Of a DNA stretch of 64,000 nucleotides, positions 26,337-35,242 are shown in pieces. Within the stretch, counting starts at the first letter, position 1, and every line of letters starts with the position of its first letter. Source of the DNA: a bacterium (GTDB lineage Bacteria > Pseudomonadota > Gammaproteobacteria > Pseudomonadales > Moraxellaceae); contig JAQSDB010000008.1 of the NCBI GenBank assembly GCA_029945725.1, forward strand, positions 572,710 through 636,709, written 5' to 3'. The notes beneath the pieces are model-generated. The model saw only the letters and a list, made by a program, of their open reading frames with translations, did no database searches and was not told the origin of the DNA. A program made the position numbers and the translations under genes.

Positions 26337-28085
26337 ATGAAAAAGACCGGAGCCCGTTTGCTGCGCCATGCCCTTGAGCAGCTCGGCATCAAGTACACCT
26401 TCGGCATTCCCGGCGTGCACACCACCGAGCTCTACGACGAGCTCGCCAACAGCGACAGCGTGACGCCGGTGCTGGTAACGCACGAATGCGGCGGCGCCTT
26501 CATGGCCGATGCCATTTCGCGCACCTCGGACAGCATCGGCACCCTGCTGGTGGTGCCGGCAGCAGGACTGACCCACGCCATGAGCGGTATCGGCGAAGCC
26601 TTTCTCGACGGCGTGCCGATGCTGGTGATTTCCGGCGGCATCCGCACCGACACGGCACACCGTTATCAACTGCACGATATCGACCAGGCACAACTGATGA
26701 AGGCGGTGACCAAGGCGCAGTTCAAGGTGACGGTCCATGCCGAACTCATTCCCGTGATCTACGAAGCACACCGCATTGCCACCACGGGCGAACCCGGCCC
26801 GGTGTATGTCGAAATCCCGATGAACATTGCCGCCTTCACCGGCGAGGTGGAATCATTACCGCTTGCCCCGCCGGCATCGGTGCGCAATGAAGCCGACATC
26901 GGCATCACGCCGGAAGAAATCAGGATGGCGGTGGCGCTGCTGAAGACAGCGAAAAAGCCTGCCATCTTCGCCGGCTGGGGCGCGCGTTTTTGTGAACACT
27001 CGCTGGTGGCGCTGGCCGAGCTGCTGAATGCACCGGTGGCGACAACGCTGCAGGGGCTGTCGGTGTTTCCCGGCAATCATCCGCTCTTTGCCGGCTTTTC
27101 CTTTGGCCCGCATGCCGTGCCGGCCGCCGACAATGCCTTTCGCGACTGCGACTGCCTGATCGCCATCGGCACGCGCTTTTCTGAAATCCCTACCGGCAGC
27201 TACGGCCTGAAAGTGCCGGAGAACCTCATCCACATCGACATCAACCCGGAGGTCTTCAATGCCAACTATCCGGCGAAAATGACGCTCACCGGTGCCGCCG
27301 AACATGCCGTGCCCATGCTGCATACTGCCCTGCACGGCAGCGGCTATGTCAGCCCGGTTGACGGGCTCGCCCTGCGCACGCAGATCGAACGCGACCGCCG
27401 CGCCTACCAGCAGGAATGGTTTTCCCACCACAGCGGTGACCGCGTGAATCCCGGCCGTTTTTTTGCCGCGCTGCGCGAAGCCCTGAAGGATGATGCCATC
27501 GTGGTCGCCGACGACGGCAACCACACCTTCCTCACCGCGGAGCTCATGCCCATCCACCAAAGCCGGCATTTCATTTCACCGACGGATTTCAACTGCATGG
27601 GCTACTGTGTGCCAGCCTGCATCGGCGCCAAACTCGCCAACCCGCACCAGCAGGTGGTGGGCATTGTCGGTGATGGCGCCTTCCTGATGACCTGCATGGA
27701 ACTGCTGACTGCCGCCACCCGTCATCTCGGCCTCGTGCAGTTCGTCTTCAGCGACGGCGAGCTTTCGCAGATTTCGCAGACGCAGGAAATCCCCTACAAC
27801 CGCAAAACCTGCTCGGTACTCGGTGCCGTGAAATTATCCGGCGTGGCTGACGCCACCGGTTGCGCCTTTCTCGAACTGCACCGCAATGCCGACATCATTC
27901 CGGTCATCGACGAAGCCCTCAACCTCGCCAGCATCGGCAAGCCGGTGATCGTCGATGTGCGCATTGATTATTCCAAACGCACGCGTTTCACCAAGGGCAT
28001 CGTGATGACCACTCTCAAGCGCTTCGATGTCGGCACGCAGATGCGTTTTGTCGGACGCGCACTGGTACGACGCGTCACCGGCTAG
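26337..28085 (+). CDS. Thiamine-diphosphate-dependent enzyme (acetolactate synthase-like)
   Basis: TPP enzyme of 582 residues in the POX/AHAS group. The catalytic glutamate sits in THECGGAFMADA near residue 50, and the C-terminal TPP/Mg-binding motif is GDGAFLMTCMELLTAA followed by FVFSDGELSQIS. These enzymes decarboxylate 2-oxo acids or carry out acyloin-type condensations. Strong AAGGAG lies before the ATG. Proximity to a COG3573-like flavoprotein and no ilvN-type small subunit argue against ordinary acetolactate synthase; the real reaction is open. Confidence 0.88.
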   Translation: MKKTGARLLRHALEQLGIKYTFGIPGVHTTELYDELANSDSVTPVLVTHECGGAFMADAISRTSDSIGTLLVVPAAGLTHAMSGIGEAFLDGVPMLVISGGIRTDTAHRYQLHDIDQAQLMKAVTKAQFKVTVHAELIPVIYEAHRIATTGEPGPVYVEIPMNIAAFTGEVESLPLAPPASVRNEADIGITPEEIRMAVALLKTAKKPAIFAGWGARFCEHSLVALAELLNAPVATTLQGLSVFPGNHPLFAGFSFGPHAVPAADNAFRDCDCLIAIGTRFSEIPTGSYGLKVPENLIHIDINPEVFNANYPAKMTLTGAAEHAVPMLHTALHGSGYVSPVDGLALRTQIERDRRAYQQEWFSHHSGDRVNPGRFFAALREALKDDAIVVADDGNHTFLTAELMPIHQSRHFISPTDFNCMGYCVPACIGAKLANPHQQVVGIVGDGAFLMTCMELLTAATRHLGLVQFVFSDGELSQISQTQEIPYNRKTCSVLGAVKLSGVADATGCAFLELHRNADIIPVIDEALNLASIGKPVIVDVRIDYSKRTRFTKGIVMTTLKRFDVGTQMRFVGRALVRRVTG

Positions 28086-28169
28086 GGTTTTCTCCGCCGC
28101 TGCATTTACAAGCGCAGGGAGGCCGCTCCACACTGCGCCGGCAGATCATTCATCACGTGCAGGTCATTC

Positions 28170-29405
28170 ATGGCGGAGAGCAATTTCCGGATCTCGGTCC
28201 GGCTGCTGTGCACAAGACGCTTCGGCACCTTCTGGTTTGCCAGCCTGCTGGCGAATATCGGTACCTGGGCGCAACAGGTTGCACAGCCGTGGTTGCTGCT
28301 CACGCTGGGGGCCTCGTCGTTTCTGGTCGGGCTGGATGCCTTTGCCCTCGGCGCACCGGTCCTGCTGCTGACGCTGGTGGGCGGCGTGCTCGCCGACCGC
28401 GCCGACCGCCGCCGCATCATTGCGGTTTTCCAGTCGATCCAGATGCTGTGTCCGGTCATGCTGGTAGTGCTGCTGCTGGCCGGCATCCTGCAGCCCTGGG
28501 AAGTCATTGTCATTTCGCTGGTGGTGGGCATCACCGATGCGCTCTCCATGCCCTCGTTCCAGACCATCGTGCCAAGCATCGTCGAACGCCGGCAGCTCTC
28601 CGCCGGGCTCGCGCTGAACTCGATGCAGTTCAACCTGTCGCGCATCCTCGGCCCGTCACTGGCCGGTGTGCTGATGGCCAGCGTTGGCGCCATCGCCTGC
28701 TTCGCGGTAAGCGCCGCGTCCTACGCGCCCTTCATTTTCGTTGCCTTGTGGATCCTGCCGCACGGCCGCATCGCGCGCCCCGCCGGGGAAAAAGCCGGCG
28801 CCCGTCATCCTTTTGCCGGTATCCGCGCCATCACCCGCCATCCCGACCTGCGCGGTGCCCTGCTCACCGTTGTCGTGGCCAGCCTCTTCTGCGGGCCGCT
28901 CATCACCTTCATCCCGGTGCTGGTAAAAGATGTTTTTCACGGTGATGTGCGCCACTACAGCCTGGCGGCGGCAGCGTTCGGCGGCGGCGGCCTGCTCGGC
29001 GCGGCGGCGCTGCTGTTTGTGGATGCCTCGCAGGATCTGCGGCGCTGGAATACCTGGTTCGCCCGCGGCTTTGGCGTGGTGCTGGTGGCAGCGGCGCTGA
29101 ATCCCTGGCTGTGGGCCGTGCCCGTGCTGACGATGCTGGCCGGCGCGACGATGACGCTCAGCAATACGCTGGCCAATTCGCACCTGCAGTTTTCCGCACC
29201 GGCGCATTTTCGCGGCCAGACCATCAGTCTGTTCATGCTGGCGATGCGCGGCGGCCTGGCACTGGGCAGCCTGCTGACAGGACTGTCGGCGAGCCTGGTG
29301 GGTGTGCGTTACGCCCTGCTCATCAACGGTCTGCTGGCCGTGCTGGCGCAGGCCGTCATCGGCTGGCAATGGCTGCGCCTGGTGCCACAGAAAACACCGA
29401 CCTGA
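28170..29405 (+). CDS. MFS transporter (EntS-like)
   Basis: Inner-membrane transporter of 411 residues with about 12 hydrophobic segments. FWFASLLANIGTWAQQVAQPWLLL at segment 1 and GGVLADRADRRR in the first loop match the EntS/MFS_3 group of exporters, often for siderophores or drugs. It lies 84 bp after the TPP enzyme on the same strand and may export the product of that pair, or serve the AraC gene that follows. The transport direction and substrate are not known. Confidence 0.87.
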   Translation: MAESNFRISVRLLCTRRFGTFWFASLLANIGTWAQQVAQPWLLLTLGASSFLVGLDAFALGAPVLLLTLVGGVLADRADRRRIIAVFQSIQMLCPVMLVVLLLAGILQPWEVIVISLVVGITDALSMPSFQTIVPSIVERRQLSAGLALNSMQFNLSRILGPSLAGVLMASVGAIACFAVSAASYAPFIFVALWILPHGRIARPAGEKAGARHPFAGIRAITRHPDLRGALLTVVVASLFCGPLITFIPVLVKDVFHGDVRHYSLAAAAFGGGGLLGAAALLFVDASQDLRRWNTWFARGFGVVLVAAALNPWLWAVPVLTMLAGATMTLSNTLANSHLQFSAPAHFRGQTISLFMLAMRGGLALGSLLTGLSASLVGVRYALLINGLLAVLAQAVIGWQWLRLVPQKTPT

Positions 29406-29556
29406 AAACAGGACCTGAAAACACAGCCCTGAATGCCATAAAATCCATGCGGCGTACATCCGGGACAGCATCGCCCGGCCAACCCGCGCGGTTCAAATAA
29501 CGGATGGCACTGGTGCCTTACCTCATACCGCGTTCACTCATTACCCGGCTCCTCAC

Positions 29557-30567
29557 ATGAACCGCGCGCTGCAATTCCAGGCAACCTACTCGCGCATGAT
29601 TGCGCGTGAACTGCAGCTTGATGATGCCGGCCTGCAGGCGCTGCTCGCCGGCACGTCGCTGACGCCGCGACAGCTGTTCCAGCTCGACCAGCATGTTTCC
29701 GCCCCGGACCAGTACGCCATCATCCGCAATGCGCTCGCCCTTTCCGGCAATACGGCCTTCGGCCTGCAGCTGGGCAGCCACCTGCATGTCTCCGCGCACG
29801 GTCCGCTCGGGGTGGCGATGTCCTGTGCGGCAACACTGCGTGAAAGTTTCAGTGCCACCGCCCGCTTTCATGAACTGCGCGCCCAGTTCATGCGCGTGCA
29901 CTACCGGCAGGTGGACGATCACTACCGCATGGAACTGCAGCTGCAGGTGCCGTTCGATGAAGTCGGCCTGTTTCTCATCGAAGCCATGGTCGCCTCGTCA
30001 CTGTGGATTATCGAGTTTGTGCTGGGCCGCCCCCTGCACGAGGCCGTCATTGAACTCGGCTATCCGGCGCCCGCGCATGCGGCCCGTTACGGCGAGTATC
30101 TGCACGGGCACTATTCTTTCGACCATGACATCACCTGCATCAGTATTCCGGTGACGCTGCTGGATACGCCCAATCCTTTCAGTGATGCCGAAGCGTATGC
30201 GCAGGCCCTGCTCCAGTGCGAACGCATCGAGGCCGCCACACGGCCACAGGAAAGCTGGCGCGAACGCATCAGCACGCTGTTGCAGCAACATCCCGGCCAG
30301 CTCTGGACGCTGGCTGAAGTGGCGCAGGTGTTCAGCGTGTCCACCCGCAGCCTCATCCGCCACCTGCGTGCAGACGGCAGCTGCTACCAGGCCATCCTCG
30401 ATGAGGAGCTCCGCCGCCAGGCGCAGCTGCATTTCGAATCGCCGCGCCATACCGTGGCCTCGGTGGCAGCAGCGCTCGGCTATCGCGATGTTTCCGCCTT
30501 CCGGCGCGCCTTCAAGCGCTGGGCCGGACAAACCCCGCAGGAGTACCTGGCCTCACGAAAAGGCTGA
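29557..30567 (+). CDS. AraC-family regulator upstream of desaturase
   Basis: Regulator of 336 residues with an arabinose-binding-type N-terminal domain and a C-terminal double helix-turn-helix. The first HTH is LAEVAQVFSVSTRSLIRHLRAD, and the second, VASVAAALGYRDVSAFRRAFKRWAG, carries the conserved GYxDxSxFxRAFKRW signature. The ribosome binding site is weak. The desaturase gene starts 103 bp downstream on the same strand and is a natural target. Confidence 0.88.
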   Translation: MNRALQFQATYSRMIARELQLDDAGLQALLAGTSLTPRQLFQLDQHVSAPDQYAIIRNALALSGNTAFGLQLGSHLHVSAHGPLGVAMSCAATLRESFSATARFHELRAQFMRVHYRQVDDHYRMELQLQVPFDEVGLFLIEAMVASSLWIIEFVLGRPLHEAVIELGYPAPAHAARYGEYLHGHYSFDHDITCISIPVTLLDTPNPFSDAEAYAQALLQCERIEAATRPQESWRERISTLLQQHPGQLWTLAEVAQVFSVSTRSLIRHLRADGSCYQAILDEELRRQAQLHFESPRHTVASVAAALGYRDVSAFRRAFKRWAGQTPQEYLASRKG

Positions 30568-30670
30568 TTGCGCCAAAATGGCACAATCTGCACCCCTGTC
30601 GGCACGTTCTGGCCTCCCTGTGGCCTCGCCGCCCGTGAGAGCCTGAACGCATAACAACAGGAGCCCTGTC

Positions 30671-31615
30671 ATGTCGGTCGCCCCCATAAAAGCATCAAGC
30701 ATGAAACCCCCAAGCCTTGAAGAAATGACCGCCATCCGCGCCCTGCAGAGCAAGCCCGTGGTGGCCTGGCCCACCCTCTTTCTCCTGCTTGTATCCATCC
30801 CGCCGATCCTGCTGCTGGATTATCTGGCGATCATGCAGCTGGTGCCGGTCGTACCGGCGGCGCTGCTGGCCTCGGTGTTCGGCTATTTCAGTTTCACCTC
30901 GATTCACGACGGCCTGCATCGCGCCGTCTCCAGCAAACCCTGGGTAAACGAACTGGTGAGCATGCTGACCGTCAACATGCTGTTCCCCTATCAGCCGATT
31001 GCCGTGCTGCGCTGGGGCCACATGCAGCACCATGTGCACACGGGTGATCCGGACAGGGACCCGGACTACAAAACCGTGCAGAGTTTCCGGGGCATGATGA
31101 TTCGCGGATTTTTCTGGGCGGATGTGTATTACAACCTGAATTATTTCAGGCACCGCAGCGAGCGCCCGCCGCGCGAAGTGCGCAATGTCATCCTGCACAT
31201 GATCATTGGCGGCACGGTGTTTGTGGTGGCGGCTTGCCTGCTGCCTGTCGAGGCCATCATTTTCTGGTTCATTGCCTCGCGCCTGACACAGTGGAGCATC
31301 GCGCTGGTCTTCATGTACCTGCCGCATGTGCCGCACACGATTGTGCAAAAAGACGCGCCCTACCAGGCCACGCTGATTCGCGAAGGCTGGGACTGGCTGC
31401 TGACACCGCTGATGGTCTACCAGAACTGGCATCTGGTGCATCACCTGTATCCCAGCGTGCCGTTCTACCGCTACAAGAAACTCTGGGAGGCGCGCCGCGA
31501 ATTCCACGAATCCCATCTGCCGGCACGCGTCAGTGCCTTCCAGCTGACACCCGATCCGCAGCAACTGGCCGCCGGACTGGAGCGGGCAAAAACGGTGAGC
31601 GCTAAAAGCGCGTAA
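30671..31615 (+). CDS. Fatty acid desaturase-family protein
   Basis: Membrane di-iron enzyme of 314 residues. Three histidine boxes are visible: HDGLH (79-83), H117xxHH121 (GHMQHH) and HLVHH (254-258), with the last followed by LYP as in acyl-lipid desaturases. Four to six hydrophobic segments surround them. The family introduces double bonds or hydroxyl and keto groups into lipids or carotenoids. AGGAG lies eight bases before the ATG. It follows an AraC gene and faces DUF4345 and sterol-desaturase genes. Confidence 0.87.
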   Translation: MSVAPIKASSMKPPSLEEMTAIRALQSKPVVAWPTLFLLLVSIPPILLLDYLAIMQLVPVVPAALLASVFGYFSFTSIHDGLHRAVSSKPWVNELVSMLTVNMLFPYQPIAVLRWGHMQHHVHTGDPDRDPDYKTVQSFRGMMIRGFFWADVYYNLNYFRHRSERPPREVRNVILHMIIGGTVFVVAACLLPVEAIIFWFIASRLTQWSIALVFMYLPHVPHTIVQKDAPYQATLIREGWDWLLTPLMVYQNWHLVHHLYPSVPFYRYKKLWEARREFHESHLPARVSAFQLTPDPQQLAAGLERAKTVSAKSA

Positions 31616-31653
31616 GCATTTTCTGGTACGCCGGCGGTGTTGATCCGGTCGCT

Positions 31654-31688
31654 TGCCCGGCCAGCCTCCAGGGCTGGTAGCCCGGGCA
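31654..31688. other. Long GC-rich hairpin between convergent genes
   Basis: Nested inverted arms (tgcccgg with cccgggca, and ccagcc with ggctgg) make a compact hairpin 39 bp past the desaturase stop. No T-run follows, so it could be a transcript 3' stabiliser or an unusual terminator. Confidence 0.45.
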
Positions 31689-31735
31689 TGACAAAACGGT
31701 CAGGGTGCATTTGTTTTTCAATGACCCGGCCCGCT

Positions 31736-32134
31736 TCAAGCGAACTCCTTTAAAGGAGACTGGCGCAGGAAAAACAGCAGAGACAGCACGGCCACAATGC
31801 TTTCCAGCACCAGCAGCCCCTGCACAAAAGTATCGGGCATGCCGTCGATGGTAATGCTGACAACCCGACCAAGCGCGAGCCCGCCGACGATCAACAGCTG
31901 TGCCAGCAAGGCCGGCCTCGTCAGCGCCGGCACGTGAAAACCGGACAGCAAGAGCAGGCCGATGCCGACCTGCATGCCACCGTAAGTGGCACGCAACTCG
32001 TTCAGCGCACTCACGGTATTGATGTTCAAGCCCACCGGCGCCATGGCTCCGAGCGGATTCAGGAACGTATTCAGTCCGATCAAAGCGAAGGCGACACCGC
32101 AAAGCAGCAAAAACAGTCTGGCCCGGTCCGGCAT
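31736..32134 (-). CDS. DUF4345 membrane protein
   Basis: Small protein of 132 residues with about four hydrophobic segments, matching the DUF4345 pattern, including the RATYGGMQVGIGL segment and the GRVVSITIDGMP motif. GGAGG is well spaced before the ATG at 32134. Function unknown. It is transcribed on the minus strand, 98 bp after the sterol-desaturase-family gene, and may belong to the same transcript. Confidence 0.8.
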   Translation of the reverse strand: MPDRARLFLLLCGVAFALIGLNTFLNPLGAMAPVGLNINTVSALNELRATYGGMQVGIGLLLLSGFHVPALTRPALLAQLLIVGGLALGRVVSITIDGMPDTFVQGLLVLESIVAVLSLLFFLRQSPLKEFA

Positions 32135-32163
32135 TATTTTCCTCCACAGTCGATTTCATCCAT

Positions 32164-32204
32164 AAAAAAGGGCGGCGCGCATTTACTCCCGATGCACGCC
32201 ACCC
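32164..32204 (-). terminator. Terminator of sterol-desaturase-family gene
   Basis: Arms at 32170-32182 and 32192-32204 pair over 13 positions, allowing G-U pairs. On the minus strand six T residues follow. This makes the DUF4345 gene downstream probably a separate or read-through unit. Confidence 0.7.
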
Positions 32205-32232
32205 CTGACATTCTGCTCTGTGCTGATTCCTT

Positions 32233-33192
32233 TCAGGCTTTCTTTAAATTCCGGCTGCCATCAAAAGCGGCGGCTGGCGTGCGCTGCCATTCCGGCGGCA
32301 TCCACAAATGCTTCAGGCGTGAGGGCAAGGGGCCGGGCTGCTGCATGTCGCGGAACATGTCGACGTATTCATGCGTCCAGGCCGTGATGAGGCTGTTGGT
32401 GGGGACCTGACGCGTGATGCCGTAATAAATCGTCTGGTCGGTGCGCTCTTCGACAAAGGTGCCGAACAGGCGATCCCAGATAATGAAGACGCCGGCATAG
32501 TTGGTGTCGATATAGCCGGGATTGCTGGCATGGTGTACGCGGTGATGATTGGGCGTATTCATCACGAGTTCGACAAGTGCCGGCAGTTTTGTTACCAGCG
32601 TGGTGTGAATGAAGAACTGGTAGACAAGGCTCAGTGCAAAGCTGACACCGATCCATACCGGGTTGAAGCCGATAAAGGCGAGCGGCACATAGAACAACCA
32701 GCCCCCGTTAAAAATATTGGTCGCGTTCTGGCGCATCGCCGTGGAGAAATTCATGCGTTCGGACGAATGATGCGTGACGTGCGCACACCAGAGCCAGCGC
32801 ACGCGGTGCGAGGCGCGGTGCATCCAGTAGAAACCGAAGTCCGTCGCCACAAACAGCACGGCGCCGGTGAAAAAATTCAGGGGAATGTCGGCAATGCGGT
32901 GATGAAAGGCAAAGGCGTACACCGGAAAGGCGATGATGCCGGCAAACAACAGCTCCGTGATCTGGTAACCGGCGCCGAGCATGAAATTGCGTACGGCTTC
33001 GCGTCCGTCCATCAGCTGCGGATCATTTTTTATGCGCAGGTATTCCCACAGGGCCACGCCGATGAAAAACGGCGTGGCAATCATGAAAATAAGCTGGCGT
33101 TCATCCAGAGCCAGCCAGGGACCGACCACCGCCCACAGCTCGGCGAGACCGCTGCGGGTGAGGACATCCTGCATCATGGAAGGAAGATTCAT
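32233..33192 (-). CDS. Sterol desaturase/fatty acid hydroxylase family protein
   Basis: Membrane enzyme of 319 residues with the ERG3/FA-hydroxylase histidine pattern: HRASH (after DFGFYWM), HVTHH and HRVHH (in NHHRVHHAS). Members use an iron pair and oxygen to desaturate or hydroxylate sterols or fatty acids. GGAG precedes the ATG. Bacterial members are usually fatty-acid or hopanoid/sterol modifying, and the present substrate is unknown. It is divergent from an AraC regulator, with a direct-repeat operator candidate between. Confidence 0.87.
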   Translation of the reverse strand: MNLPSMMQDVLTRSGLAELWAVVGPWLALDERQLIFMIATPFFIGVALWEYLRIKNDPQLMDGREAVRNFMLGAGYQITELLFAGIIAFPVYAFAFHHRIADIPLNFFTGAVLFVATDFGFYWMHRASHRVRWLWCAHVTHHSSERMNFSTAMRQNATNIFNGGWLFYVPLAFIGFNPVWIGVSFALSLVYQFFIHTTLVTKLPALVELVMNTPNHHRVHHASNPGYIDTNYAGVFIIWDRLFGTFVEERTDQTIYYGITRQVPTNSLITAWTHEYVDMFRDMQQPGPLPSRLKHLWMPPEWQRTPAAAFDGSRNLKKA

Positions 33193-33263
33193 GGCTGCTC
33201 CGGGCCATCGGGGCCCTTACCAGTTTCGATGTACCCATTGAACACACCCTGTGGCCATGATAC

Positions 33264-33299
33264 TTGACGATCCGTGCCTGCCAATTGACTATCCATGCC
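33264..33299. promoter_or_regulatory. 21-bp-spaced direct repeat, candidate AraC operator
   Basis: ttgacgatccgtgcc (33264-33278) and ttgactatccatgcc (33285-33299) match at 13 of 15 positions and repeat with a 21-bp period, two helical turns. They sit directly upstream of the AraC gene and divergent from the sterol-desaturase-family gene, the arrangement AraC-family proteins use. Confidence 0.65.
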
Positions 33300-33321
33300 A
33301 CTGCAATCAGGTGGAACTGAC

Positions 33322-34323
33322 ATGGCAACGGTAATGCGGGTGACCGGCGCATGGACGCGGCTGCTCACCGACTGGCTTGACGCGGAAAAGCTGCCGGCGC
33401 CCGATATCCGGGCCCTGCTCGACAGCCGCACACCGGACGACATCGTGCCGGTACCGGTCTGGCGGAACCTGCTGGAGCGCGCCGTGGCCCTGCGCCCGCA
33501 TGCGCTGGCTCCCGGGCTTGCCATTGGTGCGCAGGTGCAGCCACACCATGTCGGCGTCATGGGCTATATCGTGCTCGCCAGCAACAACCTCGGCGAAGCC
33601 ATGCTTGCCTACCAGCGCTACGAGCGCCTGCTCTATGGTGTTGATCTTGCCCAGACCGTGATGGTGGGCAGCGACTTCGAGTTGTGCTGGCCACGCGGAA
33701 CACCGCCACTCGGCCAGCTCGCCGATTCGGTGGCCATCGCCGCGCTCATCACGTTCATGCGCCGGCAGGTGGATCATGCCCCGACACCTTCACTGATCAG
33801 TTTTATAAACTCCGCACCGGCGAGCGCGGAAGAGCGTGACGCTTACGAAGCCTTTTTCGGCTGTCCGGTACGCTTTGATGAGCCCCACACCGGCGTGCGT
33901 TTTCCGGCGGCTTACCTTGCGATTCCGATGCCGCACAGTGATCCCGGCCTGCATGCCCTGCTCAACCGTCAGGCACAGGCCCTGCTGCTGGCTTTGCCGG
34001 ATTCCGACGCCTTCGACCGCGCCCTGCAGCAGCAGCTGCTGAAACTGTTGCCGGAAGGCAATGTCATGCTGCCGCGCGTTGCGCGTGAGCTTCATGTGTC
34101 GGTACGCACCCTGCAGCGCCGGCTTGATGCCCGTGCCATGACCTGGCAGGCGCTGCTCGACCGCACGCGCGAACAACTCGCGCGCCAGTATTTAAGGGAT
34201 CGCTCACTGACGCTGGGGGATGTCGCACTGCTGCTCGGCTTCTCCGAACAAAGTGCCTTCAATCGTGCCTTCCGGCGCTGGACCGGCGATACGCCGGCCC
34301 GGGTACGCAAGCAGGGTTTGTAG
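33322..34323 (+). CDS. AraC-family regulator divergent from sterol-desaturase-family gene
   Basis: Regulator of 333 residues with an arabinose-binding-type N-terminal domain and a C-terminal double helix-turn-helix: VARELHVSVRTLQRRLDARAM and LGDVALLLGFSEQSAFNRAFRRWTG. An in-frame ATG at 33295 exists, but GGTGGA lies at the right distance from 33322. It is the third regulator of the same type in 14 kb. The divergent lipid hydroxylase gene is the probable target. Confidence 0.88.
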   Translation: MATVMRVTGAWTRLLTDWLDAEKLPAPDIRALLDSRTPDDIVPVPVWRNLLERAVALRPHALAPGLAIGAQVQPHHVGVMGYIVLASNNLGEAMLAYQRYERLLYGVDLAQTVMVGSDFELCWPRGTPPLGQLADSVAIAALITFMRRQVDHAPTPSLISFINSAPASAEERDAYEAFFGCPVRFDEPHTGVRFPAAYLAIPMPHSDPGLHALLNRQAQALLLALPDSDAFDRALQQQLLKLLPEGNVMLPRVARELHVSVRTLQRRLDARAMTWQALLDRTREQLARQYLRDRSLTLGDVALLLGFSEQSAFNRAFRRWTGDTPARVRKQGL

Positions 34324-34431
34324 AAAAAGCCGCACGCACTGAATCAATAACCGGTTTACCGGCATCAGTACCTGCGCAGAAAATAACGTTTAAATCATTC
34401 CTGCGCCTGTCCGCCATTTCCCGCATCGGCC

Positions 34432-35028
34432 TCACAACGGCGTAAGCAGCCTGATCGTCCAGGCCGTAAAGCGCTGCATCAGCGTGGCATCGGAGGCCTT
34501 GCAGCGCGGATCGGTATTTTGCAGGGACTTGATTGCCATCTCGGAGACCGGCAGTTTCTTGCAGCCGTGCGAGTCTTCACAAATCATGTCCCACTCCGGT
34601 TTGGCGGCGACATGACAGGCAAAACAGTTGCCGCCAAAACGGTTCTTGATGTCGGCAAAGCCGCGCTTGCGAATGGTTGATCCGTTTTTATCCACGTCGA
34701 GCTCAAAAAACTCCCAGTCTTTGGTCACCGGATTAAAACCGGTTTCGCGCTTGACCATGACCTCATTGGGAAACAGCTGCACCACGGTGCCGGGCGGATA
34801 AACGCCACCCGTGGCAGAGCGCGCAACCGCCAGCGTGCCTTCGAGATTACCGGACAGGTTGTCGACGAAAAATCCGCGCACCGGTGTCATCTCCTTGATG
34901 CACTTGAAGGACTTTGCCGTGATCTCGACGGGTTCCGCCGAGGCGGCGACACCGCTGACCAGTGCCAGCAGGATCGCCACACGGCGCCAGTACACGCTCC
35001 GGGCATACAACGTCACGGTTTTTTTCAT
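34432..35028 (-). CDS. Exported haem-c protein (cytochrome P460-like)
   Basis: Periplasmic protein of 198 residues. A signal peptide (lysine-rich start, then VAILLALVSGVAASA) is followed by a domain resembling the cytochrome P460 fold. CFACH (135-139) is a single haem-c attachment site. Further Cys pairs (DMICEDSHGCKK, DPRCKASD) may form disulfides. The start at 35028 has GGAG seven bases upstream. Cytochromes of this class are linked to oxidation of hydroxylamine and related N-compounds; many are uncharacterised. It is divergent from FadL, with an AT-rich palindrome in between. Confidence 0.8.
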   Translation of the reverse strand: MKKTVTLYARSVYWRRVAILLALVSGVAASAEPVEITAKSFKCIKEMTPVRGFFVDNLSGNLEGTLAVARSATGGVYPPGTVVQLFPNEVMVKRETGFNPVTKDWEFFELDVDKNGSTIRKRGFADIKNRFGGNCFACHVAAKPEWDMICEDSHGCKKLPVSEMAIKSLQNTDPRCKASDATLMQRFTAWTIRLLTPL

Positions 35029-35120
35029 CATGCTTCTCCGGAAAACAGGGCATTCATTGCACAAGGCTTGCTGGCCGCCAGCAAACAACCCGGCCAGTGA
35101 ACCACGAGCCGCAGGCTTAT

Positions 35121-35152
35121 AAAACAAAATGGATATATAGATATTTTATTTT
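35121..35152. promoter_or_regulatory. AT-rich imperfect palindrome, candidate operator
   Basis: aaaacaaaat and attttatttt pair at 9 of 10 positions around a 12-base AT-rich centre. It stands out sharply from GC-rich surroundings and lies between the divergent haem-c and FadL genes, 90 bp from each start. Confidence 0.5.
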
Positions 35153-35242
35153 GGTATTTTCCGATCTATGCCCCGCTCCGTACACTGCACGAAACAGGTA
35201 CAAACGTACCAGTCCCTGTGCCAACTGTTTGCCGGAGCCTCC

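Noticed and set aside
25503-26771. Long antisense frame of 422 codons opposite the flavoprotein and TPP genes
   Set aside because: No domain, crosses two gene ends, His/Gly/Ala-rich composition typical of antisense frames in GC-rich DNA.
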